Shown piece by piece: positions 53,446-62,850 of a stretch of 64,000 nt of DNA. Both the position numbers and the translations under genes were made by a program. The stretch lies in the NCBI RefSeq assembly GCF_000757905.1, contig NZ_JRLH01000008.1; one strand, given 5' to 3'. Origin of the DNA: Arsenophonus nilaparvatae (lineage in GTDB: Bacteria; Pseudomonadota; Gammaproteobacteria; Enterobacterales; Enterobacteriaceae). Numbering within the stretch: the stretch's first letter is position 1; every line of letters starts with the position of its first letter. The notes below the pieces were generated by a model. It was not told where the DNA came from, searched no databases, and saw nothing but the letters and a program-made list of their open reading frames with translations.

Positions 53446-54855
53446 TCAAACGCTGTAGTATATTTCGAACTCTAATGGGTGAGGTGCCATCCGAATACGT
53501 TGAACATCATCTTTTAATAAATTGATATAAGCATCAATCGTTTCATCAGTAAATACTTCACCCCGTTTCAAAAACTCCCGATCAGCATCCAATGCCTGTA
53601 GTGCTTCTTCCAGTGAACTGGCAACGGTTGGGATCTCTTGTGCTTCTTCTGCGGGTAAATCATATAAATTTTTGTCCATTGCTTCACCCGGATGAATTTT
53701 ATTAATAATTCCATCGAGACCTGCCATCAATTGTGCCGCAAAGGCTAAGTACGGATTGGCAGCCGGGTCTGGGAAACGAACCTCAATACGCGATGCCCTA
53801 GGATTAGCAACGATTGGAATGCGAATAGAAGCTGAACGATTACGTGGGGAGTAAGCCAACATTACAGGTGCTTCAAAACCTGGCACCAGACGTTTATAAG
53901 AGTTGGTGGTTGGATTAGTAAAGGCATTTAAAGCTCGCGCATGCTTAATAATACCGCCAATATAATAAAGTGCCATTTCAGATAACCCGCCATATTTATC
54001 ACCGGTAAACAAGTTGCTGCCATTTTTTTCCAGTGACATATGACAGTGCATACCAGAGCCATTATCACCCACTAGTGGTTTTGGCATAAATGTTGCTGTT
54101 TTACCAAAAGAATGGGCAATATTGTGCACCACGTATTTGTATATTTGTGTTTCATCGGCCTTTTTAGTCATGGTATTAAAACGGGTAGCAACCTCGTTTT
54201 GGCCTGCGGTGGCAACTTCATGGTGGTGTGCTTCAACAATTAATCCCATTTTCTCCATGGTGGAACACATAGCGGAGCGCATATTTTGTGAAGAGTCAAC
54301 GGGAGGGACAGGAAAATAACCACCTTTAACGCTTGGCCGATGACCTTTATTGCCATCTTCATAATGTGCGCCAGAATTCCAGGCTGCTTCAACATCATCG
54401 ATATGATAATAAGCACCAGAAATATTGTTACCAAAGCGAATATCGTCAAACACAAAGAATTCAGGTTCAGGTCCAAATAATATCGTATCTGCAATACCGC
54501 TACTACGTAAGAAATTTTCGGCGCGTTTAGAAATTGAACGTGGATCTCGTTCGTAGCCCTGATGAGTGTGGGGCTCTAGGATATCACAGCGAATAATTAG
54601 GGTTGAATCACTAAAAAAAGGATCTAATACTGCCGTCTCAGGATCAGGCATAAGCATCATATCTGACTCATTAATTCCTTTCCAACCGGCAATTGACGAA
54701 CCGTCAAACATTTTACCTTCTTCAAAGAAATCTTGGTTAATTTGGTGAGCAGGGATAGTGATATGTTGTTCTTTACCTCTGGTATCGGTAAAGCGTAGAT
54801 CAATATATTTAACATGGTGCTCTTTGATCATGGATAAAACATGCTCAACAGACAT
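53446..54855 (-). CDS. glnA: Glutamine synthetase type I (beta)
   Basis: GlnA makes glutamine from glutamate, ammonia and ATP. The 469-residue subunit has FDGSSIAGWKGINESDMMLM, the metal/ammonia site GPEPEFFVFDD, NGSGMHCHMSLEKNGSNLFT, the ATP site KPLVGDNGSG, the glutamate flap ending NRSASIRIP, and the adenylylation Tyr397 in NLYDLPAEEAQEIP. Regulation by adenylylation is therefore possible. It is preceded by a sigma-54 promoter and two NtrC sites. Confidence 0.99.
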   Translation of the reverse strand: MSVEHVLSMIKEHHVKYIDLRFTDTRGKEQHITIPAHQINQDFFEEGKMFDGSSIAGWKGINESDMMLMPDPETAVLDPFFSDSTLIIRCDILEPHTHQGYERDPRSISKRAENFLRSSGIADTILFGPEPEFFVFDDIRFGNNISGAYYHIDDVEAAWNSGAHYEDGNKGHRPSVKGGYFPVPPVDSSQNMRSAMCSTMEKMGLIVEAHHHEVATAGQNEVATRFNTMTKKADETQIYKYVVHNIAHSFGKTATFMPKPLVGDNGSGMHCHMSLEKNGSNLFTGDKYGGLSEMALYYIGGIIKHARALNAFTNPTTNSYKRLVPGFEAPVMLAYSPRNRSASIRIPIVANPRASRIEVRFPDPAANPYLAFAAQLMAGLDGIINKIHPGEAMDKNLYDLPAEEAQEIPTVASSLEEALQALDADREFLKRGEVFTDETIDAYINLLKDDVQRIRMAPHPLEFEIYYSV

Positions 54856-54925
54856 AAAGATTCTCCTGATTGGATCCTATTTTGAACATAGTGCCAAAAA
54901 GTTTTACTATAGTTAATTATTCACT

Positions 54926-54943
54926 ATGCGAAAATCATGCCAA
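54926..54943 (-). promoter_or_regulatory. Sigma-54 promoter of glnA (glnAp2 type)
   Basis: On the minus strand TTGGCATGATTTTCGCAT (54943-54926) has the GG and GC doublets with ten bases between them, the -24/-12 hallmark of sigma-54. It resembles the E. coli glnAp2 element. The implied start is near 54916, about 60 bp before the glnA ATG. Confidence 0.88.
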
Positions 54944-55013
54944 ATTTTTATAACTGATAATAGATGCTTTTTTAATGATTTATTAGTAAATAATCATAAA
55001 TCGAATAATAAAC

Positions 55014-55063
55014 TGCACCATTATTGTGCAAATCGGATGCTATTAAAGCACAATCATGGTGCG
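55014..55063 (-). promoter_or_regulatory. Two NtrC enhancer sites upstream of glnA
   Basis: TGCACCATTATTGTGCA (55014-55030) and AGCACAATCATGGTGCG (55047-55063) match the NtrC dyad TGCAC-N5-GGTGCA closely. Taking the start at 54916, their centres lie near -106 and -139, essentially the E. coli positions (-108 and -140). Confidence 0.88.
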
Positions 55064-55114
55064 GTAGTTGAAAAAAAGATAGAGCTGGTCTTATTTTATT
55101 CCCAATTTAGTAGT

Positions 55115-56269
55115 TTATTTTTTCAAGCAAAAATGGGATATCATTTGTGAAAGTAATTCAATTGTCGGTTTTATATATTTAAGTTCAATAAATTCATCAG
55201 GTTGGTGAGCCTGCTCTATCGAACCTGGCCCTAATATTAATGTTGGACATCGCGTTTGAATAAAGGGCGCTTCGGTGCAGTAATTAACGCTTTGAGCTTT
55301 TTTATCTAATAAATTTTCAATTATTTTCAAAATGTTATGATTTATTGGGCATTCAAAACCGGGAATAGGCGGATGAAGTTCTTCGATAGTTAAGCGATCA
55401 GGCCAACGATGTTTAATCGGTTTAAGTGCGGCATGTAACAATTCATCCAAATTTTTTAGTGACAGACCGGGTAGTGGACGAATATCGATATGTAATTCAC
55501 AACACCCACAAATTCGATTTACGGCATCACCACCATGAATATGTCCGAAATTCATTGTTGGGTAGGGAATATCAAATGCCTTGTTGTGGTAATCGGTTTT
55601 TAGTCTATTTCTAAGCAAAATTAACTGACTAATGGTTTCATGCATTAACTCAATCGCATTGATACCCTGTTCCGGATCACTTGAATGGCCAGATTGACCG
55701 GTAATACGAATGGCATTGGCAATATGCCCCTTATGTGCGCGAATCGGTCGCAATGAAGTTGGTTCACCTATAATTGCTAATTCAGGCTGAATTTCTGCAG
55801 TTGCAGCAAAATAACGTGCTCCGGCCATGGTGGTTTCTTCATCAGCGGTTGCCAGAATATAGATGGGATGCTGTAACTGATCAATATCGACATTGCGTAA
55901 AGTATCAATAATAAAAGCGAAAAAACCTTTCATATCCGCGCTACCTAAACCATATAATTTGTCTTTATATTCCGTTAATTGGAAAGGATTTTTTGTCCAG
56001 CGCCCGTCATCAAAAGGAACCGTATCAGTATGCCCACAAAGTAGTAATCCAGCCTCTCCTTGGCCAAAAGTAGCCAGTAAATTGAATTTATGGCGGCTAT
56101 CTGGTACAGGTTGAATGGTTATTTTACCACCTAGTGTCGTAAGCCATTCTGCCAGTAGATTAATTAATGTTTCATTACTTAGATCGCGTCTTGCATCGAC
56201 AGAACTAATTGATGGTATGGCAACTAATTGACGGTATAACTCAATAAATGTGGGCAGTTTGTTTTTCAC
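55115..56269 (-). CDS. argE: Acetylornithine deacetylase
   Basis: ArgE removes the acetyl group from N-acetylornithine in arginine synthesis. The 384-residue M20-family zinc hydrolase has LLLCGHTDTVPFDDGRW with a metal His, YGLGSADMKGFFAF with the bridging Asp, TADEETTMAGARYF with the catalytic Glu, and AIIGEPTSLRPIRAHKGHI. The C-terminus has YCTEAPFIQ. The gene looks intact, yet argCBH, which is adjacent in E. coli, is missing here. Confidence 0.97.
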   Translation of the reverse strand: MKNKLPTFIELYRQLVAIPSISSVDARRDLSNETLINLLAEWLTTLGGKITIQPVPDSRHKFNLLATFGQGEAGLLLCGHTDTVPFDDGRWTKNPFQLTEYKDKLYGLGSADMKGFFAFIIDTLRNVDIDQLQHPIYILATADEETTMAGARYFAATAEIQPELAIIGEPTSLRPIRAHKGHIANAIRITGQSGHSSDPEQGINAIELMHETISQLILLRNRLKTDYHNKAFDIPYPTMNFGHIHGGDAVNRICGCCELHIDIRPLPGLSLKNLDELLHAALKPIKHRWPDRLTIEELHPPIPGFECPINHNILKIIENLLDKKAQSVNYCTEAPFIQTRCPTLILGPGSIEQAHQPDEFIELKYIKPTIELLSQMISHFCLKK

Positions 56270-56892
56270 TGTTGTCAGCCTTAATGACTAAAATTTCAGT
56301 ACTCATGCATTTCATTGAAAAAAAATACAACAATTAATGTTAGTTCAGTGTACAAGATTTATTAATGAGAGGGTTGATGATACAAATTTTTTCTTTTAAT
56401 TGATAACAACAATATATACAGGATAAAGGAAAATTAATGGCGTATAGGATCGTCGATTAATATATTTCGATATAAAGATTTTATTTAAGAATTAAAAAAA
56501 TATTTGCTTTAACATAATAATATTATTGATAAAATAATTATTTCAATATATCGATTTAAATTCAGCAATGACCATTAATTTGTTCATAAAAGTTTAGTTA
56601 AGTCTTTATTGGTGATGTGTTCAATCGATGCTTAGTGAATCTGAATTTCAATAAATAGGGTGTTGAAGCATTGATTTATGGTCGTAACTTAGTTGTGAAA
56701 TATTAGCTGCTTAGTAGAATCAGTTATTGGCGCTAAACAACTCACCGCGAAAGCGTTTAATTTATTCGTTTTGTCTATAAATTATGAAGATAAATTTTTT
56801 TGCCGAATTTTTTCGTTGATAGGAAAACTGGATCCATTATGATGAATAGATAGGTTGATTCTATCAAATTTGTATTTAGGGAAGGAGTAGGC
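56270..56892. other. Gene-free interval between argE and oxyR (argCBH site)
   Basis: In E. coli argC, argB and argH lie here; this window has only about 620 AT-rich bases with no readable fragment of those genes. I also see no OxyS-like small RNA or terminator. An OxyR-type half site is at 56850-56864. The stretch appears to be eroded non-coding DNA. Confidence 0.6.
56850..56864. promoter_or_regulatory. Candidate OxyR half-operator upstream of oxyR
   Basis: ATAG-N7-CTAT (ATAGGTTGATTCTAT) fits one half of the OxyR tetramer site and lies about 30 bp before the oxyR start, where autoregulation is known in E. coli. The second half upstream is poor. Confidence 0.4.
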
Positions 56893-57795
56893 ATGAATAT
56901 TCGTGATTTGGAGTACCTTGTTGCATTAGCTGAGCATAAACATTTTCGGCGTGCTGCAGATGCCTGCCATGTTAGTCAACCGACCCTCAGCGGTCAAATT
57001 CGTAAATTGGAAGACGATTTAGGTGTTATGTTATTAGAGCGGACAAGCCGAAAGGTTCTGTTTACTCAGCAGGGGTTATTATTAGTTGAACAAGCCAGAA
57101 CAGTATTGCGAGAAGTTAAAATACTACAGGAAATGGCTTCCTTACAAGGTGAAAGCATGTCAGGCCCGTTACACATAGGATTAATTCCTACTATCGGTCC
57201 TTATCTTTTACCTCACATCATTCCAGAATTACACCGTTTATTTCCTAAATTGGAGATGTATTTACATGAAGCACAAACACACCATCTGTTAGCGCAATTA
57301 AATAATGGCAAACTAGATTGTGCAATATTAGCGCAAGTGAAGGAGACCGAAGCTTTTATTGAAATACCTCTATATGAGGAACCTATGCGATTAGCTATTT
57401 ATGAAGGACATCCATGGTTCAATCGTAAGGAAATTGAAATGCGTGAGCTTGTTGGACAGAAATTACTTATGTTGGAAGATGGACACTGTTTACGTGATCA
57501 AGCGATGGGATATTGTTTTCAGGTTGGGGCAAAAGATGATACCCACTTTCGTGCCACCAGTTTAGAGACATTACGTAACATGGTGGCAGCCGGAAGTGGT
57601 ATAACACTATTGCCAGATTTATCTGTACCGAAAGAGATAAAACGTGATGGTGTTTATTATCTTGATTGTATTAACCCTGTTCCTTCACGTTCGGTTGTTT
57701 TAATTTACCGTCCTGGCTCACCGCTTAGAAGTTGTCATGAGCAGTTTGCTGAGGCAATTCGTAAACAAATGTATCGATACTATAGTAAAAATTAA
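56893..57795 (+). CDS. oxyR: Hydrogen-peroxide-inducible regulator OxyR
   Basis: OxyR is a LysR-type activator of the peroxide response. The N-terminal helix-turn-helix reads HFRRAADACHVSQPTLSGQI. The redox cysteines are both present in LLMLEDGHCLRDQAMGYCFQ, at about residues 199 and 208, so sensing should work. The domain end RATSLETLRNMVAAGSGITL is also conserved. The length is 300 (E. coli 305, shorter C-terminus). It is convergent with sthA. Confidence 0.98.
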   Translation: MNIRDLEYLVALAEHKHFRRAADACHVSQPTLSGQIRKLEDDLGVMLLERTSRKVLFTQQGLLLVEQARTVLREVKILQEMASLQGESMSGPLHIGLIPTIGPYLLPHIIPELHRLFPKLEMYLHEAQTHHLLAQLNNGKLDCAILAQVKETEAFIEIPLYEEPMRLAIYEGHPWFNRKEIEMRELVGQKLLMLEDGHCLRDQAMGYCFQVGAKDDTHFRATSLETLRNMVAAGSGITLLPDLSVPKEIKRDGVYYLDCINPVPSRSVVLIYRPGSPLRSCHEQFAEAIRKQMYRYYSKN

Positions 57796-57830
57796 TTGTT
57801 TACTTACTACTAATATTGAGCTTTATTGGG

Positions 57831-59228
57831 TTAAAACAGACGGTTTAACCCATTCAGTGCGGCAACCCGAAATGCTTCTGCCATAGTTGGATAATTGAAG
57901 GTAGTATTAACAAAATATTCAATAGTATTACCTTCACCTTTTTGCTCCATAATTGCCTGGCCAATATGAATAATTTCTGCTGCACGCTCACCGAAGCAGT
58001 GAATACCTAGAATTTTTAATGTTTCGCGATGAAATAGGATCTTTAAACTGCCTACATTCATCCCTGCAATTTGTGCTCTGGCTAAATGTTTAAATTGGGC
58101 ACGCCCGACTTCATAAGGAATTTTCATGGCAGTCAATTGTTGTTCTGTTTTACCGACAGAACTGATTTCTGGAATGGTGTAGATCCCGGTAGGAATATCC
58201 TCAATTAAATGGGTATCGCGGTGGCCCGTTGTTATCGCGCGGGCAGCGAGACGACCTTGATCATACGCGGCTGAAGCTAAACTGGGATAGCCAATAACAT
58301 CGCCGACCGCATAGATATTTTTATTATGAGTACGATAGGTAGCATCAACTTTAATCAAACCTCGATTATCAATAGGAATAGCGATATTTTCTAAATTTAG
58401 ATTATCGGTATTTCCCGTACGGCCATTAGCATATAATAGACAATCGGCTTTAACCTTTTTACCTGACTTCAGATGAATAATTACGCCATCATCTGTTCCT
58501 TCAATTTTTTCATATTCTTCATTATGGCGAATAACAACACCATTATTCCAAAAATGGTATGATAAAGCGTCTGACATCTCTTGGTCTAAAAACGACAGAA
58601 GGTGATCACGGGTATTAATAAGATCAACTTTTACCCCTAATCCTCTAAAAATTGAAGCATATTCACAGCCAATTACCCCTGCACCATAAATAATAACATG
58701 GTGGGGTTCATGATTGAGAGTTAAAATTGAATCGCTATTGTAAATGCGTGAATGCTGAAAATCGACATCGGGTGGACAGTATGGACGAGAACCGGTTGCG
58801 ATAATGATTTTTTCAGCATATAGAGTATCGTAGGTACCATCATTATAAAGAACTTTTAAACTATGTTGGTCAATGAAAGAGGCTTCACCGGCAAACATTT
58901 TGCAACCATTTCGTTCGTAAAATCCTTCCCGCATATGTGTTTGTTGATTAATTACGGTCTCGGCTTGTTTAAGAATGTCGGAGAAAGAAGAGCGTAAAAG
59001 CCGGGATTTATCGCTGTATAATGGATTTTGATTAAATTCGATAATTCGGCTGACCGCGTGCCGAAGCGCTTTAGAAGGAATGGTTCCCCAGTGGGTACAA
59101 CCACCACCAATTTTATTATAACGTTCAATGACTGCGACTTTTTTCCCTTGCTTTACCAACCCCATTGCTGCACCTTCTCCCCCGGGGCCGGAACCAATAA
59201 CGATAGTATCAAATTGAATCTGTGGCAT
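57831..59228 (-). CDS. sthA: Soluble pyridine nucleotide transhydrogenase
   Basis: SthA moves reducing equivalents between NADPH and NAD. The 465-residue flavoprotein has the FAD motif FDTIVIGSGPGGEGAAMGLV, the modified redox-site loop IGGGCTHWGTIPSKALRHAV (one Cys, Thr in place of the second), the NAD(P) site VIIYGAGVIGCEYASIFRGL, and YAVGDVIGYPSLASAAYDQG. The loss of the disulfide is normal for SthA and separates it from lipoamide dehydrogenase. It is divergent from fabR, as in E. coli. Confidence 0.97.
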   Translation of the reverse strand: MPQIQFDTIVIGSGPGGEGAAMGLVKQGKKVAVIERYNKIGGGCTHWGTIPSKALRHAVSRIIEFNQNPLYSDKSRLLRSSFSDILKQAETVINQQTHMREGFYERNGCKMFAGEASFIDQHSLKVLYNDGTYDTLYAEKIIIATGSRPYCPPDVDFQHSRIYNSDSILTLNHEPHHVIIYGAGVIGCEYASIFRGLGVKVDLINTRDHLLSFLDQEMSDALSYHFWNNGVVIRHNEEYEKIEGTDDGVIIHLKSGKKVKADCLLYANGRTGNTDNLNLENIAIPIDNRGLIKVDATYRTHNKNIYAVGDVIGYPSLASAAYDQGRLAARAITTGHRDTHLIEDIPTGIYTIPEISSVGKTEQQLTAMKIPYEVGRAQFKHLARAQIAGMNVGSLKILFHRETLKILGIHCFGERAAEIIHIGQAIMEQKGEGNTIEYFVNTTFNYPTMAEAFRVAALNGLNRLF

Positions 59229-59439
59229 TCGGTATAACCTATTATTATGTAAATACGAATAGACAACTCAGATTAACATTATCTTCTTTAATCAAGCTTA
59301 AATATAAGATTCAGGCTTTACATTTTAATAAATAACAGAAATTCCTTATATACTAGTTAAACTTAAGAACACTGCAAATCTGTTAAAATTTGGTATAGTA
59401 GCCTAGTTACATTATTATCGAAGAGGTATATTAATTACT

Positions 59440-60081
59440 GTGAGTAATATTACAGGCGTCAGGGCAAAGCAGAAAGAAAAAACGCGTCGTTCTCTGATAG
59501 AAGCGGCTTTTAGTCAATTGAGTGCTGAGCGTAGCTTTACTAGTCTCAGCTTACGTGAGGTTGCCCGAGAAGCGGGTATTGCACCGACTTCTTTTTATCG
59601 ACATTTTCGTGATGTTGATGAATTAGGATTGACCATGGTTGATGAAAGCGGTCTTATGCTCCGTCAATTAATGCGTCAAGCACGACAGCGTATTGCAAAA
59701 GGTGGCAGTGTTATTCGAACATCTGTTGCTACTTTTATGGAATTTATTGGTAATAATCCGAATGCCTTTCGATTATTGCTGCGTGAACGTTCAGGTACAT
59801 CGGCTGAATTTCGTGCGGCGGTTGCCAGAGAAATTCAGCATTTTATTGCTGAATTGGCCGACTACTTGCAACAGGAAAGTAATATGCCTCGGTATTTTAC
59901 TGAAATTGAAGCCGAAGCCATGGTTACTATAGTATTTAGTGCGGTGGCAGAAGCATTAGATATTGATCAGGAAAAAAGGCAGCTTTTGGAAGAACGATTA
60001 GTTTTACAGCTTAGAATGATCGCCCGAGGAGCCTATTATTGGTATCGTCGTGAACAGGAGAAACATAATATTAAATTATAG
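59440..60081 (+). CDS. fabR: Unsaturated fatty acid biosynthesis repressor FabR
   Basis: FabR is a TetR-family repressor of fabA and fabB. The helix-turn-helix part reads FTSLSLREVAREAGIAPTSF then YRHFRDVDELGLTMVDESGL, and the ligand domain has FIGNNPNAFRLLLRERSGTS and MIARGAYYWYRREQEK, almost as in E. coli. The chosen start is GTG at 59440. The stop codon TAG at 60079-60081 takes its G from the inserted IS element; without the insertion the codon would be TAA at the same place, so the protein is unchanged. yijD, which follows in E. coli, is absent. Confidence 0.95.
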   Translation: MSNITGVRAKQKEKTRRSLIEAAFSQLSAERSFTSLSLREVAREAGIAPTSFYRHFRDVDELGLTMVDESGLMLRQLMRQARQRIAKGGSVIRTSVATFMEFIGNNPNAFRLLLRERSGTSAEFRAAVAREIQHFIAELADYLQQESNMPRYFTEIEAEAMVTIVFSAVAEALDIDQEKRQLLEERLVLQLRMIARGAYYWYRREQEKHNIKL

Positions 60082-61328
60082 GGCACCTCGAAAAACTCGA
60101 AATCTTCAATGGCTCTCCGGCTTGTCTCTAAATAATTAGATGTTTTTTGATCCCCCCGCTACTAATCCTACCGTCCATTGCCATGGACAGTGTCATTTTG
60201 TCCATTCTGGGCGTTAAAAAGCTAAGATGCCGGTACGCTGGAAGTACGCCAACCGCTTTAGGTTGTAACATGCTGCCATCATCGTCATGGCAAAATTAGC
60301 GCGCACTTGCCCAATGGTACGGATCAGTTTTCTACCCATTTGTTCCATCGCCGCGAATGCATGTTCAACCCGTGCCCTAATCTTTGCAATCCGGTGGTTG
60401 CGCCCTTGCTGAGTCTTGGACAACGGTTTATTTCGATGGCCTTTACGCTGAATCTGGCTCCTATAGCCGTTTGCCTTGAGCCAAGCTTCCCGTTCCGCAG
60501 AGGGATAGCCTCGGTCGGCGTAGATATTACGGTTGGTGTTGGCCTTGTCGATGACCCTCTCGAAATGCTGACTGTCGTGAGTGCTGGCCGTATCGGTGAC
60601 GATTTTTCTGATGAACTTGTACTTCTTGTCCATGTTCACAGAAAGCTTATAGCCATAATGGCTCTTACCGTGTTTTTTAGTCCACGTGGCGTCTAAATCT
60701 TTTTGCCGCCGCTTGGTTGGTTTCCAATGAGCAGGTATCGCTTCCTGCTTGAGTTGCTCCTTTTCGTCCTTCGTGAACGACTGCTTCGGAGCAGGTACCA
60801 AGGTGGCATCGATGATTTGGCCTCCCCGAGCTATAAAGCCTTTCTTCAAAAGCTGTGAGGTTACACCATCGAAAATGGCTTTAGCACCAGCTTCACCGAT
60901 CCTGTTCTCGAACGTCCACACAGTGGTACGGTCAGGTATATTGATGGCATGGAGCAACCCACAGAAACGCTTGAAGCTCATTCTGTCCAAAAGCTGGTAC
61001 TCCATCTGCTCGTCAGACAGGTTGTAGATACGCTTTAGAACTAAAATGCGAACCATGGTCTCGGTTGGAAATGGTGGACGTCCTCCTTTTTTGCTGACAG
61101 GGCGTGGTACCACATGGTCGATTTCCGCTGCCAGATGCGCAAAGTCTATACAGGTTTCGATCTTGACCAGAGGGTCGACCAACTGGTCAATCGTCTGTAG
61201 GTGATACTGGTCTGCAAGGAGGTCATACTTAATGGCGTTTCTTTTCTGCATGGTGGTCAGGGCAATAGGTCAGTTTTCGATAATTTTATCTGCGAAATCA
61301 AACTCTGGTTAGGTTTTTCGAGGTGCCC
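60081..61328. mobile_element. Complete IS5-family insertion sequence
   Basis: Perfect 16-bp terminal inverted repeats GGGCACCTCGAAAAAC bound the element (60081-60096 and, inverted, 61313-61328). The flanks TATA (60077-60080) and TATA (61329-61332) look like a 4-bp target duplication. Length is 1248 bp with one transposase gene on the minus strand. Base composition is visibly higher in G+C than the flanks. The element appears intact and recent. It lies exactly at the 3' end of fabR. Confidence 0.95.
60214..61251 (-). CDS. IS5-family transposase
   Basis: The 345-residue transposase has an N-terminal DUF772-type domain (FPTETMVRILVLKRIYNLSD) and a DDE domain: the first Asp in GGQIIDATLVPAPK, the second in NIYADRGYPSAEREAW and the Glu in RARVEHAFAAMEQMGRKLIR. 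YGYKLSVNMDKKYKFI is typical of IS5 transposases. The frame is uninterrupted and flanked by the element's inverted repeats, so it is probably active. The antisense open frame at 60307-60696 is a shadow. Confidence 0.96.
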   Translation of the reverse strand: MQKRNAIKYDLLADQYHLQTIDQLVDPLVKIETCIDFAHLAAEIDHVVPRPVSKKGGRPPFPTETMVRILVLKRIYNLSDEQMEYQLLDRMSFKRFCGLLHAINIPDRTTVWTFENRIGEAGAKAIFDGVTSQLLKKGFIARGGQIIDATLVPAPKQSFTKDEKEQLKQEAIPAHWKPTKRRQKDLDATWTKKHGKSHYGYKLSVNMDKKYKFIRKIVTDTASTHDSQHFERVIDKANTNRNIYADRGYPSAEREAWLKANGYRSQIQRKGHRNKPLSKTQQGRNHRIAKIRARVEHAFAAMEQMGRKLIRTIGQVRANFAMTMMAACYNLKRLAYFQRTGILAF

Positions 61329-61523
61329 TATAAATAATTTTTTGCAGTAAACCAAAAATTGCAATTATTTATTGGTGTTTTCTATATTAGTTTTTTAAAT
61401 GACTTTTAATATTATGAATGTTAGAGAAATATTGTCTATATCAATATTATTTAATATATTCTTAGAATAAAAATAATATTAGCTATCATTAGATAGATTT
61501 TTTGCTGTTATGACTTATAAAAT

Positions 61524-61551
61524 AAAACGCCATATTTTTTAATGGCGTTTT
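61524..61551. terminator. Terminator at the end of trmA
   Basis: AAAACGCCAT (61524-61533) and ATGGCGTTTT (61542-61551) pair around an 8-nt loop. T-rich sequence lies on both sides, so it can act on the trmA transcript (minus) and from the plus strand. Confidence 0.8.
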
Positions 61552-61559
61552 TATCTCAT

Positions 61560-62663
61560 TCAAATATGTTTTTTCTCAAGTAAAACACCGCATTCAATAT
61601 GGTGGGTATAAGGAAATTGATCAAATAAAGCTAATCGATCAATTTTATGAGTTTTATTGAGTATATTTAAATTGTGACAAAGTGTATTAGGATTACAGGA
61701 TATATAAAGAATCCGTGGATATTTTTGTACTAATTCAAGCGTTTTTTCATCTAAACCGCAGCGAGGCGGATCGATTAAAATAGTCTCACATTTATAACTT
61801 GTTAAATCAACACCTTCAAGGCGTTTAAACTGACGTTCACCTCGTATTGCTTGGGTAAAATCTTCTGCTGACATCCGAATAATTTTTACATTATTAATTT
61901 TATTAGCTTCAATATTATATTGAGCCGCTGCTACTGATGGTTTTGCAATCTCGGTTGCCAGAACACGATTAAAATTTTGTGCTAGTGCGATAGAAAAATT
62001 ACCGTTTCCACAATAAAGCTCCAGTAAATCACCTTTTGTGTTTTTAGTAATATTAATCGCCCATTCTAACATTTTGATATTTATTCCGGCATTGGGCTGG
62101 GTAAAACTATTTTCAATTTGGCGATAGATAATTGACTTACCTGAAATAGGTAATACCTCATCAATATGATCCTGTTCAAATATAATTTTTGTTTTTGCTG
62201 CGCGGCCAATAAGTTGTATATCAAAACCTTGATTAATTAAAGCGCTACGTAATTGTTTAGATTGTTCAATCCATTCTTGTTCCAATTTTTTATGATAAAT
62301 TAATGAAACAATAATCTTATTACTTAATGTTGATAAATAATCTACTTGGAAGAGTTTATACCGTAAAAGCGGTTTAGTTTTAATTAATGGAATTAAAGCA
62401 AGCATCATTTGATTAATTAATTTACTAGCGCTAGGTAATTAATCAACTCTTATACGTTGTTTAGTCGTTTGATCAAACATTATATGAAATAAATCTGGTC
62501 CTTCATGCCAGAGGCGAAATTCAGCGCGCATTCTATAATGGGAAAAATCAGAACGAAAAATTTCTGGTTTAGGTGCATTAAAAGGCAGCATAATACTGTT
62601 TAAATATTTGATTTTTTCAGCTAACTGCAAGTTGTATTGGGTAATTGACAAATTATTTAGCAT
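61560..62663 (-). pseudogene. trmA: tRNA (uracil-5-)-methyltransferase, interrupted by an in-frame stop
   Basis: TrmA makes m5U54 in the T loop of nearly all tRNAs. The N-terminal part (62663-62439) reads to QRIRVD and then meets TAA at 62441-62439. The same frame continues without a shift as LPSASKLINQMMLAL and on to the end at 61560. E. coli has SFPAASELINQLM at this place, so a Ser codon (for example TCA) probably became TAA. Downstream the SAM site LLELYCGNGNFSIALA, the catalytic Cys in RILYISCNPNTL and the Glu in HHIECGVLLEK are all intact. Full length would be 367 codons (E. coli 366). It may be a fresh pseudogene or be read through; ATG at 62408 could restart the catalytic part. Confidence 0.93.
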
Positions 62664-62685
62664 GTATTCAGATTCTTCTTGATAA

Positions 62686-62850
62686 ATTTTCTATCGTGAG
62701 ATTGTAGGGAAAGAGAAAGAGAAGTCTAGCTTTGGTGCACGATTTATAGATAGTAATTACAAAGGTTTTTCTAAAGCTTATTTTTTGAATATTGATAGTA
62801 AGAGTCGTAAAGTTTTAGTTCTTCGATATTGGGTGGTAATGCAAAAATAA
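62686..62850 (+). other. Short unidentified open frame without a start codon
   Basis: An open run of 54 codons reads FGARFIDSNYKGFSKAYFLN and then IDSKSRKVLVLRYWVVMQK before TAA at 62848-62850. It lacks a usable ATG. It lies where btuB would be in the E. coli order, but does not look like the BtuB C-terminus. It could be the tail of a lost gene. Confidence 0.3.

Noticed and set aside
56270..56892. OxyS small RNA divergent from oxyR
   Set aside because: No OxyS-like core or terminator could be recognised in this interval.
57828..57851. GGGTTAAA/TTTAACCC stem at the sthA end as a terminator
   Set aside because: It lies partly in the sthA coding end and has no T run on either side.
60307..60696. 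Open frame of 129 codons on the plus strand inside the insertion sequence
   Set aside because: It is antisense to the transposase gene, whose protein motifs are clear; the frame has no recognisable features.
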